Assembly: GCF_014197015.1 (NCBI RefSeq)
Contig: NZ_JACIET010000003.1
Location: forward strand, 1-64,000
Source of the DNA: Niveibacterium umoris
GTDB taxonomy: Bacteria; Pseudomonadota; Gammaproteobacteria; Burkholderiales; Rhodocyclaceae
Direction of reading: 5' to 3'
Length of the DNA: 64,000 nucleotides
Shown: positions 53,119 to 63,255 of the stretch, one piece after another
Layout: each line of letters starts with the position of its first letter
Position numbering within the stretch: position 1 is the stretch's first letter
Program-made: the position numbers and the translations under genes
The notes under the pieces: model-generated
What the model was told of the DNA's origin: nothing
What the model saw: the letters and a program-made list of their open reading frames with translations, nothing else
Database searches by the model: none

Positions 53119-55776
53119 ATGCGCCTCGTACCTGCCATCCTGCCTACGCTCCTGCTCTGCACCGGCCTCCTGGCAGGCTGCAAGCCCAACACCGCCTCGA
53201 ACACCGCGGCAACCGCGACGAGCGCACCGTCCGCAGGCACCGTTGCCGCCGAAGATCTGCTGCCCGGCGCGCAGCTGCTGCTGGAGCGTTATCGCAAGCT
53301 GATCGTGTTGCTGGCCGACGAGCGCGCGATGAGCGACACGGAGCGCGCCGCAGCCAATCAAGTGGGGCAGGCGCTGTTCCACGAAAACCTCGCAGACCGC
53401 GCCAAGCTCGAAGCGCGCATCGCCGCGCTGACCACATCCGCCCAGGAGCGCCGCTTCGAAACCTTTGAGGCGCTGCTCGCCCAGGTCGAGTCCGGCAAGG
53501 GGCTCTTCGATGCCGACCGCCTCGCCTACCGCGAACTGCTCAAGGCGCTCGAACTGAGCCTGCAGCAGGACTCGACGCTGCCCGCGATCAAACTCCACAA
53601 GCGTGTCGGCGAAGACCTGGACGCCATGCAGGAAATCGAGCACCAGTACGACAAGGAGCTGCGTCAGGTGTTCGACCGTTTCGAGACCCGCGCGATCACC
53701 CTCAAGCGCGAGAAGTGGGACGACTACGTCGCGCACTTGAAGAAGCTGTACTCGCGTGAGCAGATCATGAAGGACTACGGGCAGATCGTGCCCTACCCCG
53801 CCGCCAAGGCGGGCGACGACGACCAGGAAAAGCCGGTGTTCGGTTACGACCTTCCGCCCAAGACGCTGGTATTGACCTTCGACGATGGCCCGCACAATGC
53901 CTACACCGACGAGATCGCAGCGATCCTCAAGCAATACAACGCGCCGGCGGTTTTCTTCGAGGTCGGCAACAACCTCGGGTCGGTGAATGATTCCGGAAAG
54001 GCGCAACTTGGCGCGCGTGCCAACGTGGCCAAGCGACTCAAGGATGCCGGTTACGTGCTGGCCAACCACAGCTACAGCCACGCCCAGTTGTCGAAGGAAA
54101 CAGGCGATCCGCTCAAGGCGGAAATCAACCGCACCGACCAGTTGCTCAAGGTCGTCGACCCGAGCCCCTCGCACCTCTTCCGCTTCCCCTACGGCGCGAG
54201 CAGCCGCGAGGCCATGAACGAGCTGGCCGCACTGAAGCTGAGATCGATCATGTGGAACATCGATTCGCTGGACTGGGCTGATCCGGTGCCCAACTCCATC
54301 GCCGATCGCGTGCTTAAGAGCGTGGCCAAGGAGGGGCGCGGCATCATCCTGTTCCACGACATCCACGAGCGCACCGTCACCGCGCTGCCGAAGATCCTCG
54401 AACAGCTCACCGCCGAGGGCTACCGCTTCGCCGGGTGGGATGGCAAGGGCTTCAGCGCGTCGACCGCCGCCCCCTCGCCCGCCGAAGACAAGACCACGGT
54501 AACGACCGGCTATGAGGATTCCTGGGCGGTGGTCGTCGGCATCGACAACTACGCCAAATGGCCCAAGCTGCAGTACGCCGCGCGCGACGCCGATGCGATC
54601 CGCCAGGCCCTGATCGACGAATTCGGCTTCGCCAGCGAACGGGTGTTCAGCCTGAAGAACGGCGAGGCGACCCGCAACGCGATCCTCTCCACCTTCCATG
54701 ATCGCCTTGCACACGGCGGCGTGAAGAAGAATGACCGCATCTTTGTCTTTTTCGCTGGTCACGGCGCGACGCGCAAACTCAGTTCCGGCCGCGATCTGGG
54801 CTACATCATTCCGGTGGACTCAGACCCCGCCCAGATGGCGTCCGACGCGATCCCGATGACCGAGATCCAGAACATCGCCGAGAGCCTCACCGCCAAGCAT
54901 GTGCTGTTCGTGATGGACGCCTGCTACAGCGGCCTCGGCCTCACTCGCGGCGGAGGCAACAACGCCTTCCTGAAGGAAAACGCACGCCGCATCGGCCGCC
55001 AGATGCTCACCGCAGGTGGTGCGGACCAACTGGTGGCCGACGGCGGCCCGAACGGGCATTCGGTGTTCACGTGGACACTGCTGCAAGGCCTCGCCGGCAA
55101 GGCAGACCTGAACGGCGACGGTTTCATCACCGGCACCGAGCTGGCCGCCTACATTGCACCTGCAGTCGCAAGCATCTCGCAGCAGACGCCAGCCTTCGGC
55201 AGCCTGCCCGGGTCGCAGGGCGGTGAATTCGTGTTCCAGCTCAAACCCGAAACCGAGTTCCTCAGCCCCGCGACCGAACAACTGCCGCGCGAAGCCCTTG
55301 CACTGAACCAGAAGCTGGCCGAGGCGACGCCGGCGGCGTCTTCGGCACCGGTCACGGTGAAAGACCTGCAAGGCAACGAGACGAAACTTGCCGTGCCCAA
55401 ACCGGTGGCGGCCAACGCCCGGCAACTCGCCCAGCGCGCCAATGACCGCGGCCTTCAGCTGTATCGCGAACAACAGTACGCCGCCGCCGAAGCGCAGTTC
55501 ACCGAAGCCTTGAAACAGCGGCCGGACTTCGCGTTGGCGGCGAACAACCTTGGCTTCATCTACCTGAAGCAGCAGAAGTACAAAGAGGCCGCGCGCTGGT
55601 TCGAGAACACGATCAAGATGGACCCTTCTCGCGCGGTGGCCTACCGCAATCTGGGCGACGCCTGCATCCAGTCGGGTGAAAAGGATTGCGCCCGAAAAGC
55701 CTTCGGCACCTATCTGGAATTGGTACCCAGCGGCAGCGGCGCCGATTACGCCAAGCAGCAAATCGATCGACTCTGA
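53119..55776 (+). CDS. Lipoprotein fusing polysaccharide deacetylase, caspase, EF-hand and TPR domains
   Basis: The 885-residue protein has a lipobox ending in LLAGC. An alpha-helical region (about 40-235) precedes a NodB-type deacetylase (about 245-440) with TFDDGPHN, the metal histidines in NHSYSHAQ and FRFPYGASS. A C14 caspase-like domain (about 465-680) follows, with the catalytic pair His in FAGHG and Cys in DACYSG. A canonical EF-hand loop, DLNGDGFITGTE, lies at about 650. TPRs close the protein (about 775-880). The deacetylase would act on N-acetylated wall or matrix polysaccharides. The caspase part would cleave after Lys/Arg or Asp by family precedent. A fusion of both enzymes is unusual. 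Confidence 0.9.
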   Translation: MRLVPAILPTLLLCTGLLAGCKPNTASNTAATATSAPSAGTVAAEDLLPGAQLLLERYRKLIVLLADERAMSDTERAAANQVGQALFHENLADRAKLEARIAALTTSAQERRFETFEALLAQVESGKGLFDADRLAYRELLKALELSLQQDSTLPAIKLHKRVGEDLDAMQEIEHQYDKELRQVFDRFETRAITLKREKWDDYVAHLKKLYSREQIMKDYGQIVPYPAAKAGDDDQEKPVFGYDLPPKTLVLTFDDGPHNAYTDEIAAILKQYNAPAVFFEVGNNLGSVNDSGKAQLGARANVAKRLKDAGYVLANHSYSHAQLSKETGDPLKAEINRTDQLLKVVDPSPSHLFRFPYGASSREAMNELAALKLRSIMWNIDSLDWADPVPNSIADRVLKSVAKEGRGIILFHDIHERTVTALPKILEQLTAEGYRFAGWDGKGFSASTAAPSPAEDKTTVTTGYEDSWAVVVGIDNYAKWPKLQYAARDADAIRQALIDEFGFASERVFSLKNGEATRNAILSTFHDRLAHGGVKKNDRIFVFFAGHGATRKLSSGRDLGYIIPVDSDPAQMASDAIPMTEIQNIAESLTAKHVLFVMDACYSGLGLTRGGGNNAFLKENARRIGRQMLTAGGADQLVADGGPNGHSVFTWTLLQGLAGKADLNGDGFITGTELAAYIAPAVASISQQTPAFGSLPGSQGGEFVFQLKPETEFLSPATEQLPREALALNQKLAEATPAASSAPVTVKDLQGNETKLAVPKPVAANARQLAQRANDRGLQLYREQQYAAAEAQFTEALKQRPDFALAANNLGFIYLKQQKYKEAARWFENTIKMDPSRAVAYRNLGDACIQSGEKDCARKAFGTYLELVPSGSGADYAKQQIDRL

Positions 55777-55932
55777 AACAAACAAGGCTCGCCGGGTGTC
55801 GGACTTCACCCGGCGTCTCGGGCGGCGACGCACGACATCACGACGTCATTCAATTCCCGTGGCAAGCGTTTGATCCGGCTTCTACGATCAAGGTAATCGC
55901 AGGGCCAGCCTGCCTTTACAAGGATCGTCGCG

Positions 55933-58068
<2,136 letters not shown>

Positions 58069-58089
58069 CCAGGCAGGGCACCCGACGCT

Positions 58090-58677
58090 TCATCCCGCCG
58101 GGCGCTGCGCCGACTTGGGCCGGAACGCCTTGACCACAGCATCGTTGGTCTCGGCGTACGGCCCGCCGATCAGGTCGATGCAATACGGCACCGCGGCGAA
58201 GATGCCCGGCACGCGCACCGAGCCGTCGTCGTTGCGCACGCCTTCGAGCGTCTCGCGGATCGATTTGGGCTGGCCCGGCAGGTTGAGGATCAGGCTCTTG
58301 CCGCGAATCACGCCGACCTGGCGCGAGAGGATCGCGGTCGGCACGAAGGCCAGGCCGATCTGTCGCATCTGTTCGCCGAAACCCGGCATGACCTTGTGCG
58401 CCACCGCGAGCGTGGCTTCCGGCGTCACATCGCGCGGCGCCGGGCCGGTGCCGCCGGTGGTCAGCACCAGGTGACAGCCCGCGACGTCGCACAGTTCGAT
58501 CAGGGTCGCTTCGATCGTCGCCTGATCATCCGGAATCAGGCGCTTCTCGGCCCGCCATGGCGTCGTCAGCGTCCGCGCGAACCATTCTTCGAGCGCCGGC
58601 AGCCCCTTGTCCTCATAGACCCCGGTCGACGCACGGTCGCTGATCGACACCAGACCGATGACAAGCGTTTCGCTCAT
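58090..58677 (-). CDS. mog: Molybdopterin adenylyltransferase
   Basis: The 195-residue MogA-type protein carries LVLTTGGTGPAPRDVTPEA and VIRGKSLILNLPGQPKSI, the molybdopterin-binding signatures. It adenylates molybdopterin before molybdenum insertion, supplying enzymes such as MsrP in this window. Its start overlaps the darP stop (ATGA), and the two are co-transcribed. Confidence 0.95.
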   Translation of the reverse strand: MSETLVIGLVSISDRASTGVYEDKGLPALEEWFARTLTTPWRAEKRLIPDDQATIEATLIELCDVAGCHLVLTTGGTGPAPRDVTPEATLAVAHKVMPGFGEQMRQIGLAFVPTAILSRQVGVIRGKSLILNLPGQPKSIRETLEGVRNDDGSVRVPGIFAAVPYCIDLIGGPYAETNDAVVKAFRPKSAQRPAG

Positions 58678-59249
58678 GCCTCGTCGCCCTCTGCGTCCTC
58701 GTCACCCGGTTCAGGCTGATCGGCGTCATTGGCGTATTCCAGGTCGCGCAAGATGCGAAAGATCTCGCGATAGCTACGCGGCGGCTTGGCGGCCTCGCGT
58801 TCCTTGAGCGCATTGCGGCGCAGATTGCGCAGGTGCTGCAGATCGACGGCGGGGTAAGCCGATGCAATCTCGCCGAGCACCGCCTCGTCTTCGAGCAGAC
58901 GCTCGCGAAAACGTTCGAGCTTGTGCTGACGGGCAATCTCGGCGCGCGAGACGCCCGCGAAGGCATCGAGCGCCTCGCGGATCGGTGCGGGGTCAACGTC
59001 ACGCATCAGCTTGCCGATGTACTGCAACTGGCGCCGTTTCGCTTCGTGCTTGCCAACCCGCGCATATTCGAGCACCGCGTCGTGCAGGCGCTCTGGCAGC
59101 GGGACCTTGGCGAGGCGTTGCGGCGACAGGGCCACAAGCTCTTCGCCAATCGCCTGCAAGGCATGCATGTCGCGCTTGCGCTGCGATTTGCTGGGGCCGT
59201 CGTACTCTTCCGAGTCGTCGTCATTCTGGTGTTGCGGAGTGCGGGGCAT
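58674..59249 (-). CDS. darP: Ribosome biogenesis factor DarP (YjgA, DUF615)
   Basis: From the ATG at 59249 the protein has 191 residues; the open frame to 59729 runs into pmbA and is not used. It has the family's acidic N-terminus followed by GPSKSQRKRDMHALQ, then HEAKRRQLQYIGKLMRD and a C-terminal helix-rich part. DarP associates with late 50S precursors. It is divergent from pmbA, a pairing conserved across proteobacteria. Confidence 0.94.
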   Translation of the reverse strand: MPRTPQHQNDDDSEEYDGPSKSQRKRDMHALQAIGEELVALSPQRLAKVPLPERLHDAVLEYARVGKHEAKRRQLQYIGKLMRDVDPAPIREALDAFAGVSRAEIARQHKLERFRERLLEDEAVLGEIASAYPAVDLQHLRNLRRNALKEREAAKPPRSYREIFRILRDLEYANDADQPEPGDEDAEGDEA

Positions 59250-59319
59250 GGAGTTTCCGAAGGCAGTTTGGCCACAAGAACGTAAAATTATAGCTTTCGA
59301 CCCGACGGACGCTTCCCTA

Positions 59320-60663
59320 ATGGCCACTGGAACAGGTTTCAGCTTCACCCAGGACTCGCTGCGCGAGATCGCCGCCGATGTGCTGCGCCATGCGACGACA
59401 CAGGGCGCGTCGGCCTGCAGCGTCGACGTATCGGAGGGCTGGGGGCATTCGGTGACGGTGCGGCAGGGCGATGTGGACACGCTCGAATACCACCGCGACA
59501 AGGGCGTCTCGGTCACCGTGTACCTCGGCCAGCAGCGCGGCCACGCCAGCACCACCGACTTCGCGCCGCAGGCATTGCGTGACACGGTGGCCGCCGCGGT
59601 GTCGATCGCACGTTTCACCGCCAGCGACCCTGCCGCCGGCTTGCCGGATGCCGACCAACTCGCGCGCGAACCGCGCGAACTGGGCCTGTTCCACCCTTGG
59701 GCAACCGATGTCGACACCTCGATCGACATGGCTCGGCGCTGTGAGGAGGCCGGCTTTGCGGTCAGCGATCAGGTCAGCAATTCGGAAGGCGCCTCGGTCT
59801 CGACCCAGCAAAGCCAGTTCGTGTCGGCCAACAGCCTTGGTTTCTGCGAAGGATTTGCGACAACCCGGCACGGCTTTGGTTGCTCGATGATTGCCGGGGA
59901 AGGCGACGGCATGCAGCGCGACGACTGGTTCGTGACCAAACGCGACGCGGCCACTCTGCCCGCGCCCGAAGCCGTTGGCGCCTATGCGGCGCGGCGCGCG
60001 CTGTCGCGCCTGAATGCACGCAAGCTCAGCACCTGCGAGGTGCCGGTGTTGTTCGAGGCGCCGCTGGCGGCCAGCCTGATCGGCCACTTCGTCACCGCAG
60101 CCAGCGGCGGCAGCCTCTACCGCCGCAGTTCCTTCCTGCTCGATGCGCTGGGCGAAAAGGTGTTCTCCGATGTCGTGACATTGCTCGAGGACCCGTTCAT
60201 CCCCGGTGGCATGGCGAGCGGCTGGTTCGACGACGAAGGGGTCGCCACGGCGCGGCGCGAGGTCGTCTCCCGCGGCACCCTGAACGGCTGGTTCCTCGGC
60301 AGCTATTCGGCGCGCAAGCTGGGGCTCAAATCCACCGGCAACGCGGGCGGCTGTCACAACCTGATCCTGCAGCCGGGCAAGCTGGACCTGAACGGTCTGC
60401 TCAAGAAAATGGGGCGTGGCCTGTTCGTCACCGAACTGCTCGGCCACGGCGTCAACAACGTCACCGGCGACTACTCGCGCGGCGCGGCCGGGTACTGGGT
60501 CGAGAACGGCGAGATCGCCTACCCGGTGCACGAGATCACCATCGCCGGCAACCTGCGCGAGATGTATGCAGATATCGTCGCCTGCGGTAACGACATGCTG
60601 ACCCGCGGCTCGAAACACTGCGGCTCGGTGCTCATCGGCAACATGACAGTGGCCGGCGACTGA
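59320..60663 (+). CDS. pmbA: Metalloprotease PmbA/TldE
   Basis: From the ATG at 59320 the protein has 447 residues, normal for PmbA. The family motifs include STTDFAPQALRDTVAAA, KLGLKSTGNAGGCHNLIL, GHGVNNVTGDYSRGAAGYWV and the C-terminal IVACGNDM. With TldD it forms a heterodimeric protease that processes peptides such as microcin B17 and helps CcdA turnover. In TldE the zinc site is absent and TldD supplies it; tldD is not in the window. Confidence 0.95.
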   Translation: MATGTGFSFTQDSLREIAADVLRHATTQGASACSVDVSEGWGHSVTVRQGDVDTLEYHRDKGVSVTVYLGQQRGHASTTDFAPQALRDTVAAAVSIARFTASDPAAGLPDADQLAREPRELGLFHPWATDVDTSIDMARRCEEAGFAVSDQVSNSEGASVSTQQSQFVSANSLGFCEGFATTRHGFGCSMIAGEGDGMQRDDWFVTKRDAATLPAPEAVGAYAARRALSRLNARKLSTCEVPVLFEAPLAASLIGHFVTAASGGSLYRRSSFLLDALGEKVFSDVVTLLEDPFIPGGMASGWFDDEGVATARREVVSRGTLNGWFLGSYSARKLGLKSTGNAGGCHNLILQPGKLDLNGLLKKMGRGLFVTELLGHGVNNVTGDYSRGAAGYWVENGEIAYPVHEITIAGNLREMYADIVACGNDMLTRGSKHCGSVLIGNMTVAGD

Positions 60664-60710
60664 GCCGCAGGGCAGGAAGTCACCCAGCCCCGCAAGCCGC
60701 GCCGCGCGAT

Positions 60711-60799
60711 CCTTACGGAATCCTTACGCAGCAAGGCTTTGCGGTTTTGCGACGCAGCGCATGTGACGCTTCACGACTGCCCCGCTGCTCTCGTATAGT
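60711..60799 (+). promoter_or_regulatory. Promoter with tandem CCTTACG direct repeats upstream of the TRAP gene
   Basis: CCTTACG occurs at 60711-60717 and again at 60722-60728, an 11-bp period typical of OmpR/PhoB-type activators. Downstream, TTCACG (60770-60775), an 18-bp spacer and TATAGT (60794-60799) resemble a sigma70 promoter. Both calls are by eye. Confidence 0.4.
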
Positions 60800-60844
60800 C
60801 GCGACGTTCCCACACGAACAACCCCACAGAGGAGAGGAGACACC

Positions 60845-61957
60845 GTGGAACGTCGCAAATTCCTGAAGTCCGCCAGTGCCGGCCTGGCGGTCGGCGCCGC
60901 GGCGATGCCCGCGATGGCCGCCGATGCGCCGACGATCAAATGGCGCCTGGCGTCGAGCTTTCCCAAGAGCCTCGACACCATCTACGGCGCGGCCGAAACG
61001 ATGGCCAAGCGCGTCGCGGAAGCGACCGGCGGCAAATTCCAGATCCAGGTATTCGCCGCAGGGGAAATCGTCCCCGGCCCGGGCGTTCTGGATGCCGTCA
61101 AGGATGGCACGGTCGAAATTGGCCACACCGCTTCGTATTACTTCGTCGGCAAGGATCCGACCTTTGCCTTCGACACCGCGATGCCCTTCGGCCTCAACAG
61201 CCGCCAACAGTCGGCCTGGATGCTGCAGGGCGGCGGCCTTGCCCTGATGCGCGAGCTCTTCAAGGACTACGGCATCTACAACATTCCCTGCGGCAACACC
61301 GGCGCGCAGATGGGCGGCTGGTTCCGCAAGGAGATCAAGACCGTCAAGGATTTCGATGGCCTCAAGATGCGGATCGGCGGCTTCGCCGGCAAGGTCATCG
61401 CCAAGCTGGGTGCGGTGCCGCAGCAGATTCCGGGTGGCGACATCTACCCGGCGCTGGAGAAGGGCACCATCGACGCCGCCGAGTGGGTTGGCCCCTACGA
61501 CGACGAGAAGCTCGGTTTCAACAAGGTCGCCAAGTACTACTACTACCCCGGTTGGTGGGAGGGTGGTCCGCAGCTGTCGGTGTATGTGAACCAGAAGCAA
61601 TGGGATTCGCTGCCGAAGGAGTACAAGGCGATTCTCGAAGATGCATGCATGTACGCCCATGTCGACATGCAGGCCGAGTACGACGCGAAAAACCCGTTTG
61701 CGCTGAAAAAGCTGGCCGCTACCGGCACCCAGCTGCGCCCCTTCCCGCCGGAAGTGATGATGGCTTCGTACAAGGCGGCCTTTGAGCTGTATGAAGAAAC
61801 GGCGGCCGCCAATCCGAAGTTCAAGAAGATCTACGATCAGTGGAAAAAATTCCGCGATGACCAGATCCTCTGGTTCGGTGTGGCGGAAAGCCGCTTTGAC
61901 AACTTCCTGCAACAGCAACGTAGCGGGACAGCCACCAAGGATACGGGCAAGAAATAG
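60845..61957 (+). CDS. TRAP transporter substrate-binding protein (TakP/DctP type)
   Basis: The 370-residue protein starts at GTG after a strong GAGGAGAGGAG site. A Tat-like signal (ERRKFLKSASAGLAVGAAAM) leads into a DctP-fold domain. Segments such as GGWFRKEIKTVKDFDGLKMR and GGDIYPALEKGTIDAAEWVG are typical of the alpha-keto-acid/chloroaromatic group. It captures organic acids in the periplasm for a TRAP permease. The large permease is on the opposite strand at the right edge, beyond the terC-like gene. Confidence 0.92.
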   Translation: MERRKFLKSASAGLAVGAAAMPAMAADAPTIKWRLASSFPKSLDTIYGAAETMAKRVAEATGGKFQIQVFAAGEIVPGPGVLDAVKDGTVEIGHTASYYFVGKDPTFAFDTAMPFGLNSRQQSAWMLQGGGLALMRELFKDYGIYNIPCGNTGAQMGGWFRKEIKTVKDFDGLKMRIGGFAGKVIAKLGAVPQQIPGGDIYPALEKGTIDAAEWVGPYDDEKLGFNKVAKYYYYPGWWEGGPQLSVYVNQKQWDSLPKEYKAILEDACMYAHVDMQAEYDAKNPFALKKLAATGTQLRPFPPEVMMASYKAAFELYEETAAANPKFKKIYDQWKKFRDDQILWFGVAESRFDNFLQQQRSGTATKDTGKK

Positions 61958-61979
61958 GCGTCTTGTACGGCCACGAACC

Positions 61980-62001
61980 GCCCCGCCTCGGCGGGGCTTT
62001 T
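61980..62001 (+). terminator. Rho-independent terminator after the TRAP binding protein
   Basis: The 7-bp arms GCCCCGC / GCGGGGC (61980-61997) with loop CTCG are followed by TTTT. It separates the TRAP gene from the riboswitch leader. Confidence 0.8.
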
Positions 62002-62050
62002 CACATCGGACAACGGAACTTTCTCGCAAATCGAGAGACAAACCTGCTTG

Positions 62051-62224
62051 AACAAAGGGGAGTAGCTCCCGATCGGGTGTTCGTCATGACGCGACCTGTG
62101 GCAGGGTCGTCGGGCACCCGGGCAGCGCGGTACCACGGCCGCCTGCGAGCAAGACCTTTGCCGAAGCTGGCAAAGGTCCGTCCAGAAGGTACGGCCTGAT
62201 CCGGCGACGGGCAGGCCGTTTTCA
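62051..62224 (+). promoter_or_regulatory. yybP-ykoY manganese riboswitch with terminator/RBS expression platform
   Basis: The leader begins AACAAAGGGGAGTAGCTCCC (62051-62070), the conserved 5' element of yybP-ykoY RNAs. It contains GTTCGTCATGACGCGACC, and ends with GCAAGACCTTTGCC (about 62148-62162) paired as CCTTTGCC/GGCAAAGG. A hairpin with arms ACGGCCTG (62191-62198) and CAGGCCGT (62212-62219) plus a T-run lies just before the ribosome site, a possible transcription switch. By family knowledge this RNA binds Mn2+ and turns on TerC/Alx-type genes, exactly the gene that follows. Confidence 0.88.
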
Positions 62225-62248
62225 TTTCGACGCGTTCAGGAGCTTTTG

Positions 62249-63217
62249 ATGGCAACAATTGGTACCTGGTGGATGTGGGCGGGTTTCTTCGTGCTCGTAC
62301 TCGCATTCATCCTGATGGACTTGTTCCTGCTGGGCGGCCGCAAGGCCCACAAAGTGGGCTTCAAGGAGGCGGCAGGGTGGTCGGTCTTCTGGGTGAGCAT
62401 CGCAATGGGATTCGCCGCGGCGCTCTGGTTCTGGCTGGACACCACCGTAGGGCGCGAAGTCGCCAATCTGCGCGTCACCGAGTTCGTCACCGGCTATCTG
62501 ATCGAGAAGTCGCTCGCCGTCGACAATGTGTTCGTGTGGCTGATGATCTTCAGCTACTTCGCGGTGCCGATCGAATACCAGCGGCGAGTGCTGCTCTACG
62601 GGGTGGTCGGGGCCATCGTGCTGCGTACGGTCATGATCTTTGCCGGCGCGGTACTGATCGCCAAGTTCCACTGGATTCTCTATCTCTTCGGTGCCTTCCT
62701 GATCGTCACCGGCATCAAGATGCTGATCGTGTCTGAGGGCGAGGCCGATCTGTCGAAGAACCCGGTGCTGCGCTGGATGCGCGGACATCTGCGCATCACC
62801 GAGAAGATCGAGAATGAATCTTTCACGCTGGTGCGCGACGGCGTGCGCTGGTTCACGCCGATGTTCGTGGTGCTGGTACTGGTCGAGATTTCTGACGTGA
62901 TCTTCGCGGTGGATTCGATCCCGGCGATCTTCGCGATCACCACCGACCCGTTCATCGTGCTGACGTCGAACATCTTCGCGATCCTCGGTCTGCGCGCGAT
63001 GTACTTCCTGCTCGCCGACATGGCGGACCGCTTCGTTTACCTGAAGCATGCGCTGGCCCTGGTGCTGCTGTTCATCGGCACGAAGATGATGATCGTCGAG
63101 TGGTACAAGGTGCCGATCGGCGTCTCGCTGGGTGTCGTCGCCGCGATCATTACCACCGGCGTGGTGCTCAGCCTGATGGCCACCCGACGCAGCACGGCAA
63201 AGCCGACCCAGCACTGA
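62249..63217 (+). CDS. alx: TerC/Alx family integral membrane protein
   Basis: The protein has about 322 residues from the ATG at 62249, after CAGGAG. It has nine or so transmembrane helices and the TerC signature with acidic residues in the membrane: EKSLAVDNVFVWLMI and EISDVIFAVDSIPAIFAIT. Alx of E. coli is linked to manganese export and alkaline response, and other members serve metalated exoenzymes. The upstream manganese riboswitch supports a Mn2+ homeostasis role. Confidence 0.93.
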   Translation: MATIGTWWMWAGFFVLVLAFILMDLFLLGGRKAHKVGFKEAAGWSVFWVSIAMGFAAALWFWLDTTVGREVANLRVTEFVTGYLIEKSLAVDNVFVWLMIFSYFAVPIEYQRRVLLYGVVGAIVLRTVMIFAGAVLIAKFHWILYLFGAFLIVTGIKMLIVSEGEADLSKNPVLRWMRGHLRITEKIENESFTLVRDGVRWFTPMFVVLVLVEISDVIFAVDSIPAIFAITTDPFIVLTSNIFAILGLRAMYFLLADMADRFVYLKHALALVLLFIGTKMMIVEWYKVPIGVSLGVVAAIITTGVVLSLMATRRSTAKPTQH

Positions 63218-63222
63218 TCAGC

Positions 63223-63253
63223 AAAAAGGCCCGCGAATCTCGCGGGCCTTTTT
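63223..63253. terminator. Bidirectional rho-independent terminator
   Basis: The arms AAAAAGGCCCGCGA / TCGCGGGCCTTTTT with loop ATC lie between the convergent terC-like and TRAP permease genes. Confidence 0.93.
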
Positions 63254-63255
63254 CT

